From: Pantoea stewartii subsp. stewartii
Lineage (GTDB): Bacteria > Pseudomonadota > Gammaproteobacteria > Enterobacterales > Enterobacteriaceae
Assembly (NCBI RefSeq): GCF_008801695.1
Contig: NZ_VZPF01000062.1
Span: 1-32,216, forward strand
Direction of reading: 5' to 3'
Length of the DNA: 32,216 nt
Below the pieces are notes generated by a model. The model did not search any database. It was not told where the DNA came from and saw only the letters and a list, made by a program, of their open reading frames with translations. The position numbers and the translations under genes are program-made. This document shows, in pieces, positions 1 to 7,099 of this stretch (position 1 is its first letter; each line of letters starts with the position of its first letter).

Positions 1-41
1 AGGCGAAGCGCCTCAAGGAGCCATGTCCGGTGTTTCACGCG

Positions 42-72
42 ATAGTGTCCATTAAAAAATGATGGACACTAT
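42..72. repeat. Inverted repeat, 11-bp arms
   Basis: ATAGTGTCCAT (42-52) and ATGGACACTAT (62-72) are perfect inverse complements around a 9-nt A/T-rich loop. On the minus strand the hairpin would lie in the presumed oppA leader. No U-tract follows on either strand that would make it a clear terminator, so an operator or leader hairpin is more likely. Confidence 0.6.
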
Positions 73-104
73 TTTCCCGGAACCGGAGCCCGCTGCACAG
101 ACGG

Positions 105-129
105 TTTAAATGTGACGCTTACATTTAAA
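105..129. repeat. Inverted repeat, 9-bp arms
   Basis: TTTAAATGT (105-113) and ACATTTAAA (121-129) flank a 7-nt spacer. The arms are A/T-rich and symmetrical, like a DNA-binding site rather than a terminator. Confidence 0.5.
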
Positions 130-300
130 AAGGCATTAATCGGCCTTTACCAGCATTAATCATGCCAACATGCACCGTCAAAGCAGAATATAAGGTGAGA
201 TTGATGACAGGAAGGCCAGGCGCGTACTATCGGGACGCGCACTGCGTATTAGGGAAAGTGATAACCCGGGATATACAGCGGTGCAAATAATTGCCTGTTT

Positions 301-333
301 AGAGTGCAATATAGTGTCGTATTGCACTCTTTT
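301..333. terminator. Strong hairpin downstream of ychE
   Basis: AGAGTGCAATA (301-311) pairs perfectly with TATTGCACTCT (320-330) around an 8-nt loop. It lies about 40 bp past the ychE stop codon. The T-run (330-333) is on the plus strand, so for the minus-strand ychE transcript it is a stem without a good U-tract. It may act as a weak terminator or as a 3'-end or leader structure. Confidence 0.4.
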
Positions 334-372
334 GGTGCCTGTCTTTTTATGTTTGTTAAAATAAGTGGGTAT

Positions 373-1020
373 TCAGCTTACCAGCCCAGGAAAAATCGCT
401 TTAATGCCCGTTACCACAAATTCGATGCCCAGCGCCATTAACAGCAGCCCCATGATACGGGTGATGACGTTGATGCCCGTTTGCCCCAGTACTCTGACCA
501 TAATGGGGGCGGCACGAAACAGTAACCAACAGCTGAAGGCAAAAATGGCCACTGCCACGGTAAATCCCAGCAGATTTAGCCAACTGTGATAGCGCGTACT
601 CCAGACGATGGTTGAGCTGATTGCGCCGGGCCCGGCCATCAGCGGTAAAGCCAGCGGAACAACGCCAATACTTTCGCGAATCGCAGTTTCTGTTTTTTCC
701 TGCTTGTTTTGTTTATCTTCGCCCAGCTTTCCGCTGATCATCGACATCGCTATCGTGACAACCAGAATGCCCCCGGCAATACGGAAAGAATCAATTGAGA
801 TGCCAAACACATGCAGAATGGCATCCCCTAAAAACAGCGACGTCCAGAGAATAATGGCCACAGCAAGGTTTGCGGTGAGATTCGTTTTATTACGTTCTGC
901 CACGCCCTGATAACGCGTCATGCTGATAAACACCGGAATTATGCCAATGGGATTCACCAGTGCAAACAGGCCTACGAAAAACTTGATATAGCCAGATAGA
1001 TCTAACAGCGCAGGATTCAC
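373..1020 (-). CDS. ychE: MarC-family inner membrane protein YchE
   Basis: This 215-residue hydrophobic protein matches E. coli YchE along its whole length, including the central charged loop (GKLGEDKQNKQEK). It belongs to the MarC/UPF0056 family of six-helix inner membrane proteins, whose function is unknown; the family was once wrongly linked to multiple antibiotic resistance. The start codon is GTG (1020-1018), preceded by GGAG at 6-nt spacing, and the protein begins MNPALLDLSGYIKFF as in E. coli. It is divergent from adhE across a 425-bp intergenic region. In E. coli ychE lies just before the oppABCDF operon, which predicts oppA beyond the left edge. The identification is firm, the biochemical role is not. 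Confidence 0.93.
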   Translation of the reverse strand: MNPALLDLSGYIKFFVGLFALVNPIGIIPVFISMTRYQGVAERNKTNLTANLAVAIILWTSLFLGDAILHVFGISIDSFRIAGGILVVTIAMSMISGKLGEDKQNKQEKTETAIRESIGVVPLALPLMAGPGAISSTIVWSTRYHSWLNLLGFTVAVAIFAFSCWLLFRAAPIMVRVLGQTGINVITRIMGLLLMALGIEFVVTGIKAIFPGLVS

Positions 1021-1137
1021 GGTTCACTCCACATCCCAGATGAAAAACGCGCCTAATGTAAGGTAAAAACGCCGCGCACGCCAGTTGAAGCGAGAGTTAT
1101 TTATTCTGTTGATTTACTTACACTTTAGGGCGTTAAA

Positions 1138-1159
1138 CCAGCCATTCCACAATGGCTGG
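1138..1159. repeat. 9-bp stem hairpin in the ychE-adhE intergenic region
   Basis: CCAGCCATT (1138-1146) pairs perfectly with AATGGCTGG (1151-1159) around CCAC. It lies between the divergent ychE and adhE genes, about 85 bp upstream of the FNR-like box. It could be an operator or a structure in either transcript. Confidence 0.5.
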
Positions 1160-1209
1160 CAGATGTTACTTTTGTTACCGCTTTTAACCTCATCGCCCTC
1201 CCCCTCATG

Positions 1210-1240
1210 AACCGCAGGCTGAAAGGTGTCAGCTGCGGTT
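1210..1240. repeat. Bulged 12-bp inverted repeat upstream of the FNR box
   Basis: AACCGCAG plus CTGA (1210-1222, with one bulged G at 1218) pairs with TCAG plus CTGCGGTT (1229-1240) around AAGGTG. It ends 4 bp before the FNR-like site, so it may be part of the adhE upstream control region. Confidence 0.5.
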
Positions 1241-1244
1241 TAAA

Positions 1245-1293
1245 TTGATTTGGATCATTATTGCTGTCCCCTAAACCCGATACTCTTTTGTTG
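1245..1293 (+). promoter_or_regulatory. FNR-like box and candidate adhE promoter
   Basis: TTGATTTGGATCAT (1245-1258) matches the FNR consensus TTGAT-N4-ATCAA at 9 of 10 fixed positions. The same TTGATTTGGATCA core is, as I recall, present upstream of E. coli adhE. A candidate -10 (GATACT/TACTCT, 1279-1286) places the start near 1293, putting the centre of the box at about -41.5, the class II activator position. The adhE message would then have a leader of about 150 nt. A second -10-like TATACT is at 1389-1394 with a poor -35. No start site has been measured. Confidence 0.5.
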
Positions 1294-1445
1294 TCAGCCA
1301 CGATACCACCGGAGAAAAAGAATTCTTTTAGTAAGCAACTGAAAAACGGCACTTTCATGCCCCGTGATTGAGCGGTTTTTACCCTGGCTATACTTTCCGT
1401 TCAGGCTTGTTTCCTAAAAAAGTTTAACTTCCTCAGGAGATCACA

Positions 1446-4130
1446 ATGGCCGTTACTAATGTCGCTGAACTCAATGCACTGGTTGAACGGGTAAAAAAAG
1501 CCCAGCAAGCGTTCGCCAGTTTTTCTCAACAACAAGTCGATGCTATTTTCCGCGCAGCCGCACTGGCCGCTGCTGATGCCCGTATTCCCTTAGCGAAGAT
1601 GGCGGTCGCAGAATCGGGCATGGGCATTGTCGAAGACAAAGTCATCAAAAATCACTTTGCGTCCGAATATATTTACAACGCCTATAAGGATGATAAAACC
1701 TGCGGCGTACTGGAAACCGATGATACCTTTGGCACCATTACGATTGCCGAACCCATCGGCCTGATTTGTGGGATCGTCCCGACCACCAACCCCACCTCTA
1801 CCGCCATCTTCAAAGCCCTGATCAGCCTTAAAACCCGCAACGGTATTATCTTCTCGCCGCATCCTCGCGCCAAAGATGCCACCAATAAAGCCGCCGATAT
1901 TGTGCTGCAGGCCGCGATTGCTGCTGGCGCCCCTAAAGACATTATCGGCTGGATCGATGCGCCCTCTGTTGAGCTGTCGAATCAGCTGATGCACCACCCG
2001 GACATCAATCTGATTCTTGCCACAGGTGGACCGGGCATGGTGAAAGCCGCTTACAGTTCCGGCAAACCGGCTATTGGTGTCGGTGCTGGTAATACACCTG
2101 TCGTGATTGATGAAACGGCAGATGTTAAACGCGCGGTGGCGTCCATCCTGATGTCGAAAACGTTTGATAACGGGGTGATTTGTGCCTCAGAGCAGTCCGT
2201 TATTGTTGTCGATGCGATTTACGATGCCGTTCGGGCACGTTTCGCCAGTCATGGTGGCTACCTGCTGCAGGGCCATGAACTTCAGGCGGTTCAGAATATT
2301 ATCCTGAAAAATGGCGGCCTCAACGCCGCGATTGTGGGCCAGCCCGCAGTAAAAATTGCTGAGATGGCGGGCATTACGGTACCAACCGATACCAAAATTC
2401 TGATTGGTGAAGTTGAACGGGTCGACGAATCCGAACCTTTTGCCCATGAAAAACTGTCGCCAACGCTGGCGATGTACCGGGCTAAAGATTACGAAGACGC
2501 CGTCAGTAAAGCGGAAAAACTGGTCGCCATGGGCGGCATTGGCCACACCTCCTGCCTGTACACGGATCAGGATAACCAGTCCGCACGTGTCCACTATTTT
2601 GGCGACAAAATGAAAACGGCCCGTATCCTGATTAATACCCCCGCTTCTCAGGGTGGGATTGGCGATTTATATAACTTCAAACTCGCGCCTTCGTTGACGC
2701 TGGGTTGTGGCTCCTGGGGAGGTAACTCAATTTCCGAAAACGTCGGACCTAAGCATCTGATCAATAAGAAAACCGTCGCCAAGCGAGCTGAAAATATGTT
2801 GTGGCATAAACTTCCGAAATCTATCTATTTCCGTCGTGGGTCATTGCCTGTCGCCTTAGAAGAGGTCGCCACCGACGGCGCGAAACGTGCATTTGTTGTG
2901 ACTGACCACTTCCTGTTCAATAACGGCTATGCCGACCAGGTTACCCGCGTCCTGAAATCCCACGGTATTGAAACGGAAGTGTTCTTCGAGGTCGAAGCAG
3001 ACCCAACACTGAGCATTGTTCGCAAAGGCGCAGAGCAAATGCACAGCTTTAAACCCGATGTGATCATTGCGCTGGGCGGCGGCTCGCCAATGGATGCGGC
3101 GAAAATCATGTGGGTGATGTATGAGCATCCCGAAACCCACTTCGAAGAGCTGGCATTACGCTTTATGGATATTCGTAAACGTATCTATAAGTTCCCGAAA
3201 ATGGGCGTCAAAGCCCGCATGGTAGCTATCACCACTACCTCAGGCACCGGTTCAGAAGTGACCCCGTTTGCGGTGGTCACGGATGATGCCACCGGTCAAA
3301 AATATCCGCTGGCAGATTATGCACTGACCCCGGATATGGCCATTGTGGATGCGAACCTCGTAATGGATATGCCGCGTTCACTCTGCGCCTTTGGCGGTCT
3401 GGATGCGGTTACCCATGCACTGGAAGCCTATGTTTCCGTTCTGGCGAATGAGTATTCTGATGGTCAGGCACTGCAGGCGCTTAAGTTGCTGAAAGAGAAC
3501 CTGCCCGCCAGTTATGCCGAAGGCGCCAAAAATCCGGCTGCGCGTGAACGTGTGCACAATGCCGCCACCATTGCCGGTATTGCCTTTGCCAACGCCTTCC
3601 TCGGCGTATGTCACTCGATGGCCCATAAACTGGGTTCCGAGTTCCATATTCCCCACGGACTGGCTAACTCGCTGCTGATTTCCAACGTCATTCGTTATAA
3701 CGCAAATGACAACCCGACCAAACAGACTGCATTCAGTCAGTATGATCGTCCACAGGCGCGTCGTCGCTATGCGGAAATCGCCGATCATCTTGGTTTGACC
3801 GCCACAGGCGATCGTACTGCTCAGAAAATTGAGAAACTGCTGGTCTGGCTGGATGAAATTAAAACGGAACTGGGTATTCCCGCCTCGATTCGTGAAGCTG
3901 GCGTGCAGGAAGCGGATTTTCTGGCGAAAGTGGACAAACTGGCTGAGGATGCGTTCGACGATCAGTGTACCGGTGCTAACCCACGTTATCCGTTAATTGC
4001 TGAACTGAAACAGATCATGCTGGACAGTTACTACGGCCGCAAATTTGTTGAGCCTTATGCCCAGGTTGAACAGCCGCTGACTCAACCCGTCAGCGATATC
4101 AAAGCCGCTAAAAAGGTCAAAAAAGCCTAA
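1446..4130 (+). CDS. adhE: Bifunctional acetaldehyde-CoA/alcohol dehydrogenase AdhE
   Basis: AdhE makes ethanol from acetyl-CoA in two NADH-consuming steps during fermentation. The 894 residues (E. coli 891) show the N-terminal aldehyde dehydrogenase domain (about 1-440) with catalytic Cys246 in GVICASEQS, and the C-terminal iron-dependent alcohol dehydrogenase domain (about 450-870) with the GGGSPMDAAK nucleotide-binding motif and metal-ligand histidines in GGLDAVTHALEAY and in CHSMAHKLGSEFHIPHG. Family members polymerise into cytosolic spirosomes. The start ATG follows AGGAG at good spacing. Codon use is strongly biased, as in highly expressed genes. It is a single-gene unit with its own FNR-like promoter region and a strong terminator. 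The E. coli gene is also controlled by Cra, NarL and RNase III processing of the leader; I could not verify those sites. Confidence 0.98.
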   Translation: MAVTNVAELNALVERVKKAQQAFASFSQQQVDAIFRAAALAAADARIPLAKMAVAESGMGIVEDKVIKNHFASEYIYNAYKDDKTCGVLETDDTFGTITIAEPIGLICGIVPTTNPTSTAIFKALISLKTRNGIIFSPHPRAKDATNKAADIVLQAAIAAGAPKDIIGWIDAPSVELSNQLMHHPDINLILATGGPGMVKAAYSSGKPAIGVGAGNTPVVIDETADVKRAVASILMSKTFDNGVICASEQSVIVVDAIYDAVRARFASHGGYLLQGHELQAVQNIILKNGGLNAAIVGQPAVKIAEMAGITVPTDTKILIGEVERVDESEPFAHEKLSPTLAMYRAKDYEDAVSKAEKLVAMGGIGHTSCLYTDQDNQSARVHYFGDKMKTARILINTPASQGGIGDLYNFKLAPSLTLGCGSWGGNSISENVGPKHLINKKTVAKRAENMLWHKLPKSIYFRRGSLPVALEEVATDGAKRAFVVTDHFLFNNGYADQVTRVLKSHGIETEVFFEVEADPTLSIVRKGAEQMHSFKPDVIIALGGGSPMDAAKIMWVMYEHPETHFEELALRFMDIRKRIYKFPKMGVKARMVAITTTSGTGSEVTPFAVVTDDATGQKYPLADYALTPDMAIVDANLVMDMPRSLCAFGGLDAVTHALEAYVSVLANEYSDGQALQALKLLKENLPASYAEGAKNPAARERVHNAATIAGIAFANAFLGVCHSMAHKLGSEFHIPHGLANSLLISNVIRYNANDNPTKQTAFSQYDRPQARRRYAEIADHLGLTATGDRTAQKIEKLLVWLDEIKTELGIPASIREAGVQEADFLAKVDKLAEDAFDDQCTGANPRYPLIAELKQIMLDSYYGRKFVEPYAQVEQPLTQPVSDIKAAKKVKKA

Positions 4131-4163
4131 TCAGGAACAAGCCCGTTAGCGCGGGTGCGCCAT

Positions 4164-4196
4164 CCCCCTTGTTGCTCGGTCACAAGGGGGTTTTTT
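4164..4196 (+). terminator. Rho-independent terminator of adhE
   Basis: CCCCCTTGT (4164-4172) pairs with ACAAGGGGG (4182-4190) around a 9-nt loop, followed directly by six T residues. It lies 34 bp past the adhE stop. The remaining 170 bp up to the convergent tdk gene hold nothing convincing. Confidence 0.93.
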
Positions 4197-4368
4197 ATGG
4201 CTGTTGAGGATAAGCAGGCTGTTTGCCCGCTGTCAGTGAATGTGCAATAGTGCAATCGCTACCACACACGGACAGACCGACACCCAGGTCGCCATAAAGA
4301 TAAAGAGACGAATGAGGTTCGCCAGGAAAGACTTTTGCGACCACGTGAACCTGAGGTGAGGAACAGGA

Positions 4369-4989
4369 TTACGCGACTGGCGTTTGCGCGCCGTGGATAG
4401 CCTGCAAACAGCCCTGCTCAATCGCTTTTTTATAGTGCTTACGGCACACCGAGATATAGCGCTCATTGCCGCCAATCACCACCTGCTCCCCTTCCCGGAA
4501 GGGTTTGCCTTCGCTGTCGAGACGCAGCACCATGCCCGCTTTACGTCCGCAATGACATACGGTTTTAAGCTCCACCAGTTTATCGGCCCAGGCCAGCAGA
4601 TACTGGCTACCGGTAAACAATTCTCCCAGAAAGTCGGTTCTTAACCCATAACACAGCACCGGAATATCCAGATTATCCACCACGTCAGACAAGGCCTTCA
4701 CCTGTTCCCGGGTCAGAAACTGACTTTCATCCACTAACACACAGTGTACGGGCTGGCGCGCATGCTCTTGTGCAATTTCCACATCCAGCTGGCTTTCGGC
4801 ATTATAAAGAACGGCCGGTGATGACAAGCCAATGCGTGAACTGACTTTACCGGTACCAAAGCGATTATCAATCTCAGCGGTATAAACCAGGGTCCGCATA
4901 CCGCGCTCCTGATAATTATAGGAAGACTGCAAAAGCGCGGTTGATTTACCCGCGTTCATTGCCGAATAGTAGAAATAGAGTTGAGCCAT
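4369..4989 (-). CDS. tdk: Thymidine kinase
   Basis: Thymidine kinase phosphorylates thymidine (and deoxyuridine) with ATP in the pyrimidine salvage pathway. The 206-residue protein (E. coli 205) has the type II kinase P-loop (MNAGKST, residues 11-17), the DESQF Mg-binding segment, the lid/substrate region around GLRTDF, and zinc-ligand cysteine pairs (CHCG, plus a later Cys). I chose the ATG at 4989 because [16 protein letters not shown] is exactly the family N-terminus; the frame stays open 47 codons further upstream but that extension has no family counterpart. The gene is convergent with adhE and divergent from hns, as in E. coli. Confidence 0.97.
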   Translation of the reverse strand: MAQLYFYYSAMNAGKSTALLQSSYNYQERGMRTLVYTAEIDNRFGTGKVSSRIGLSSPAVLYNAESQLDVEIAQEHARQPVHCVLVDESQFLTREQVKALSDVVDNLDIPVLCYGLRTDFLGELFTGSQYLLAWADKLVELKTVCHCGRKAGMVLRLDSEGKPFREGEQVVIGGNERYISVCRKHYKKAIEQGCLQAIHGAQTPVA

Positions 4990-5215
4990 TGGCACGGTAT
5001 CCCGGTGTGGATGAAACAAAATAAGTGCGATTTTACCATATCTGACCGGCAATGCCGTGTTGATTTTCAGCCCGTTACGTTCAGACGAGAGCCAGCGTCG
5101 GGTATTGCCTGTCCTGCAACGGCAGCGCATTATTTTTGACTATATGAATATTAAAGACAGTATAGCGTTAAGCTTTATTTTCATTGATCCGTGTCAGGGC
5201 TTTATAGGTTGCCGG

Positions 5216-5388
5216 GGCTTTGTTGAATAAATGGATTTTATGCTGTGGTACTATGAAAACGGTTGTTTCAGATAACATAAAATCAATGCATTACATGCTT
5301 GCGTATGACGGTGTTCTGTCTGGCATCAGCGTTTTCTACCAAAACAGTGCAGACAAAACAGAATGATTACCTATTATTCAACAAAGCC
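5216..5388 (+). mobile_element. MITE with IS903-type ends, copy 1 (upstream of hns)
   Basis: This 173-bp element has terminal inverted repeats beginning GGCTTTGTTGAATAA, perfect over 15 bp at the two ends and identical to the start of the 18-bp IS903 terminal repeat. It has no transposase gene, so it must be moved in trans by an IS903-group enzyme. It is base-for-base identical to the 173-bp core of the copy at 26374, implying recent movement. It inserted about 190 bp upstream of the hns start codon, beyond an A/T-rich promoter region. It carries an intact 37-codon reading frame (5253-5366). Apart from the ends, its interior does not resemble IS903 as I remember it. Confidence 0.9.
5253..5366 (+). 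CDS. 37-codon open frame inside MITE copy 1
   Basis: An ATG-to-TGA frame fills most of the element interior and begins MKTVVSDNIKSMHYML. No good ribosome-binding site precedes it, and I do not recognise the peptide. An extended -10-like TGGTACTAT overlaps the start codon, which argues against use as a normal start. It may be a fragment of a captured gene. It is listed because the identical frame is present in both copies; expression is unproven. Confidence 0.2.
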   Translation: MKTVVSDNIKSMHYMLAYDGVLSGISVFYQNSADKTE

Positions 5389-5470
5389 GGTTGCCGGTTA
5401 AACATCAACGTTTCATTGGTCCTTACATCGCGCTTTATCTGGCGGAATTTATAATTTAATAAATTCATCT

Positions 5471-5501
5471 TTGAACTTTTAAAGCTAAAAATTAATTTAA
5501 T
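5471..5501 (+). promoter_or_regulatory. hns: Candidate hns promoter
   Basis: TTGAAC (5471-5476) is followed 16-19 bp later by several overlapping A/T-rich -10-like hexamers (TAATTT, TTTAAT; 5493-5501) in a very A/T-rich stretch (about 5440-5515). In E. coli hns is autorepressed through A/T-rich curved DNA near its promoter and activated by Fis; this stretch would suit such control. The exact -10 is uncertain. Confidence 0.35.
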
Positions 5502-5577
5502 GTTGAAGTTATTTCCCCCCACCACTACTATTAGCGGGCAGAACAACTCTCCTATTCATTATTCAGAGATCAGGACA

Positions 5578-5985
5578 ATGAGCGAAGCACTAAAAAATAT
5601 TAATAATATCCGCACGCTGCGTGCCCAGGCCAGAGAGTGTTCTTTGGAAACACTGGAAGAAATGCTGGAAAAGTTTGAAGTCGTAGTAAATGAACGCCGC
5701 GATGAAGCGTCACATTCTAAAGCAGAAACGGAAGAGCGTGCGCGTAAACTTGAGCAATATCGCGATATGCTTTTAGCGGATGGAATCGATCCCAATGAAT
5801 TATTCAACGCATTGTCAGAGTCCAAAACGTCTGGCAAAGCCAAACGTGCTGCCCGCCCTGCCAAATATCAGTTTGTTGATGAAAACGGGGAGACCAAAAC
5901 CTGGACTGGTCAGGGACGTACACCAGCAGCAATCAAAAAAGCCATGGAACAACATGGTAAGCAGTTAGACGATTTTTTGCTGTAA
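5578..5985 (+). CDS. hns: Nucleoid-associated silencing protein H-NS
   Basis: H-NS coats A/T-rich and horizontally acquired DNA and represses its transcription. The 135-residue product (E. coli 137) has the N-terminal coiled-coil dimerisation region (about 1-65), a variable charged linker, and the C-terminal DNA-binding domain with the minor-groove QGR loop at residues 112-114 ([16 protein letters not shown]). The ATG at 5578 gives the family N-terminus [17 protein letters not shown] and follows AGGA; an upstream in-frame extension to 5500 lacks family support. The last residues after DDFLL are missing compared with E. coli. The linker (residues 41-60, [16 protein letters not shown]) also differs. 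A MITE sits upstream, and the gene converges on the epimerase gene. Confidence 0.97.
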   Translation: MSEALKNINNIRTLRAQARECSLETLEEMLEKFEVVVNERRDEASHSKAETEERARKLEQYRDMLLADGIDPNELFNALSESKTSGKAKRAARPAKYQFVDENGETKTWTGQGRTPAAIKKAMEQHGKQLDDFLL

Positions 5986-6044
5986 ATCCTGGCGTGCTTT
6001 AGGCTTTGCTGGCTTCATTTTAGCGACCTGATTACCAATACCAG

Positions 6045-6073
6045 AAAAAAAAGGAAGCGGTCGCTTCCTTTTT
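6045..6073. terminator. Bidirectional terminator between hns and the epimerase gene
   Basis: GGAAGCG (6053-6059) pairs with CGCTTCC (6062-6068) and is flanked by an A-run on the left (6045-6052) and a T-run on the right (6069-6073). The symmetry lets it serve hns on the plus strand and the galU-ugd-epimerase operon on the minus strand. Confidence 0.88.
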
Positions 6074-6077
6074 GTTT

Positions 6078-7085
6078 TTATACCGAATAAAAGTTCCGGT
6101 ACCAGTCAACAAAACGTCTGACACCTTCATCCACGCCTGTTTGCGGTTTAAAGCCGACAGCGTTAAATAAATCGCTGGTATCTGCGCTGGTAGCTAACAC
6201 GTCACCGGGTTGCATTGGCATCAGATTTTTATTTGCCGTTACACCTAATGCTTTTTCAATCGCTTCAATATAGCGAATCAAGCTCATCGGCTGACTATTG
6301 CCTAAATTGTAAATACGATACGGCGCTGAACTCGACGCGGCAGATCCGCTCTCTACTGTCCAACTTTCATCCGGCTGCGGAATACGATCCTGCAGACGAA
6401 TAATGGCCTCGACAACATCATCGATATAGGTGAAATCGCGTTGCATTTTACCCTGGTTATAGACGTCAATCGCCTCACCCGCAATCATAGCCCGGGTAAA
6501 TTTAAACAAGGCCATATCGGGGCGTCCCCAGGGACCGTATACAGTGAAGAAACGTAAACCGGTGGTGGGTAACTGATACAGATGCGAATAGGTGTGCGAC
6601 ATCAGCTCATTGGCTTTTTTGGTCGCGGCATACAATGACACCGGATGATCGACACTGTCTTCCGTAGAGAACGGCAGCTTACTGTTCAGTCCATAAACGG
6701 AGCTGGACGACGCATAGAGCAGATGTTCAACACGATGATGACGGCACCCTTCAAGAATATTCAGATGCCCAATAACATTGGCATCCACATACGCATGCGG
6801 GTTTTCAAGGGAATAGCGCACACCAGCCTGAGCGGCCAGGTGAATAACACGCTGAAATTTGTGCTGTTCGAAAAGTGCTGCAATGGCCTGACGGTCGGCC
6901 AAATCGGTTTTAACAAACGTAAAAGATGGGTTGTCGCCGATCAAATCAAGACGGGCTTGTTTGAGGCTGACATCATAATAGTCATTCAGGTTGTCAATAC
7001 CGACAACCTGGTGACCGGCGGCCAACAGGCGTTGGCTCACATGGAAGCCAATAAAGCCTGCTGCGCCGGTTACCAGAAAATTCAT
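6078..7085 (-). CDS. UDP-glucuronate 4-epimerase (NAD-dependent, SDR family)
   Basis: This extended short-chain dehydrogenase/epimerase probably interconverts UDP-glucuronate and UDP-galacturonate in the cytosol for surface polysaccharide or lipopolysaccharide. The 335-residue protein has the Rossmann motif GAAGFIG (residues 7-13), the serine-rich strand ASSSSVYG (126-132) and the catalytic YAATK (Tyr152, Lys156). The subfamily-typical segment around RYSLENPHAYVDANVIG is also present. I chose the ATG at 7085 because MNFLVTGAAGFIG is the family start and GAGGG precedes it by 4 nt; the frame is open six codons further. It follows ugd after 14 bp, so substrate supply is built into the operon. 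E. coli K-12 lacks the gene at this place. Substrate specificity is inferred from family and neighbours. Confidence 0.88.
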   Translation of the reverse strand: MNFLVTGAAGFIGFHVSQRLLAAGHQVVGIDNLNDYYDVSLKQARLDLIGDNPSFTFVKTDLADRQAIAALFEQHKFQRVIHLAAQAGVRYSLENPHAYVDANVIGHLNILEGCRHHRVEHLLYASSSSVYGLNSKLPFSTEDSVDHPVSLYAATKKANELMSHTYSHLYQLPTTGLRFFTVYGPWGRPDMALFKFTRAMIAGEAIDVYNQGKMQRDFTYIDDVVEAIIRLQDRIPQPDESWTVESGSAASSSAPYRIYNLGNSQPMSLIRYIEAIEKALGVTANKNLMPMQPGDVLATSADTSDLFNAVGFKPQTGVDEGVRRFVDWYRNFYSV

Positions 7086-7099
7086 AAATCCCTCATTAA

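Larger units (their letters stand above)
1..372. other. Gene-free region downstream of ychE, probable oppA leader
   Basis: No credible coding region is seen here. In E. coli the gene after ychE is oppA, so reading on the minus strand this should be the long regulatory leader of an oppA gene lying beyond the left edge; this rests on synteny only. The sequence holds three perfect inverted repeats (42-72, 105-129 and 301-330) and a direct repeat of GCATTAATC at 133-141 and 153-161, spaced exactly 20 bp. These may be operators or RNA hairpins; I cannot assign a protein to any of them. Confidence 0.5.
5207..5397. repeat. 9-bp target-site duplication flanking MITE copy 1
   Basis: GGTTGCCGG occurs at 5207-5215 and again at 5389-5397, directly abutting both ends of the element. 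A perfect 9-bp duplication is the size made by IS903-group (IS5 family) transposases, so this is a simple, precise insertion. Confidence 0.95.

Noticed and set aside
4233..4475. Minus-strand frame beyond tdk ending in a hydrophobic stretch (MATWVSVCPCVVAIALLHIH)
   Set aside because: It overlaps the tdk end in another frame. The only ATG giving the non-overlapping part has no ribosome-binding site and would make a 20-residue peptide. A small membrane protein is possible but unsupported.
5216..5388. A full IS903 insertion
   Set aside because: Only the ends are IS903-like. The 173-bp interior has no room for a transposase of about 300 residues.
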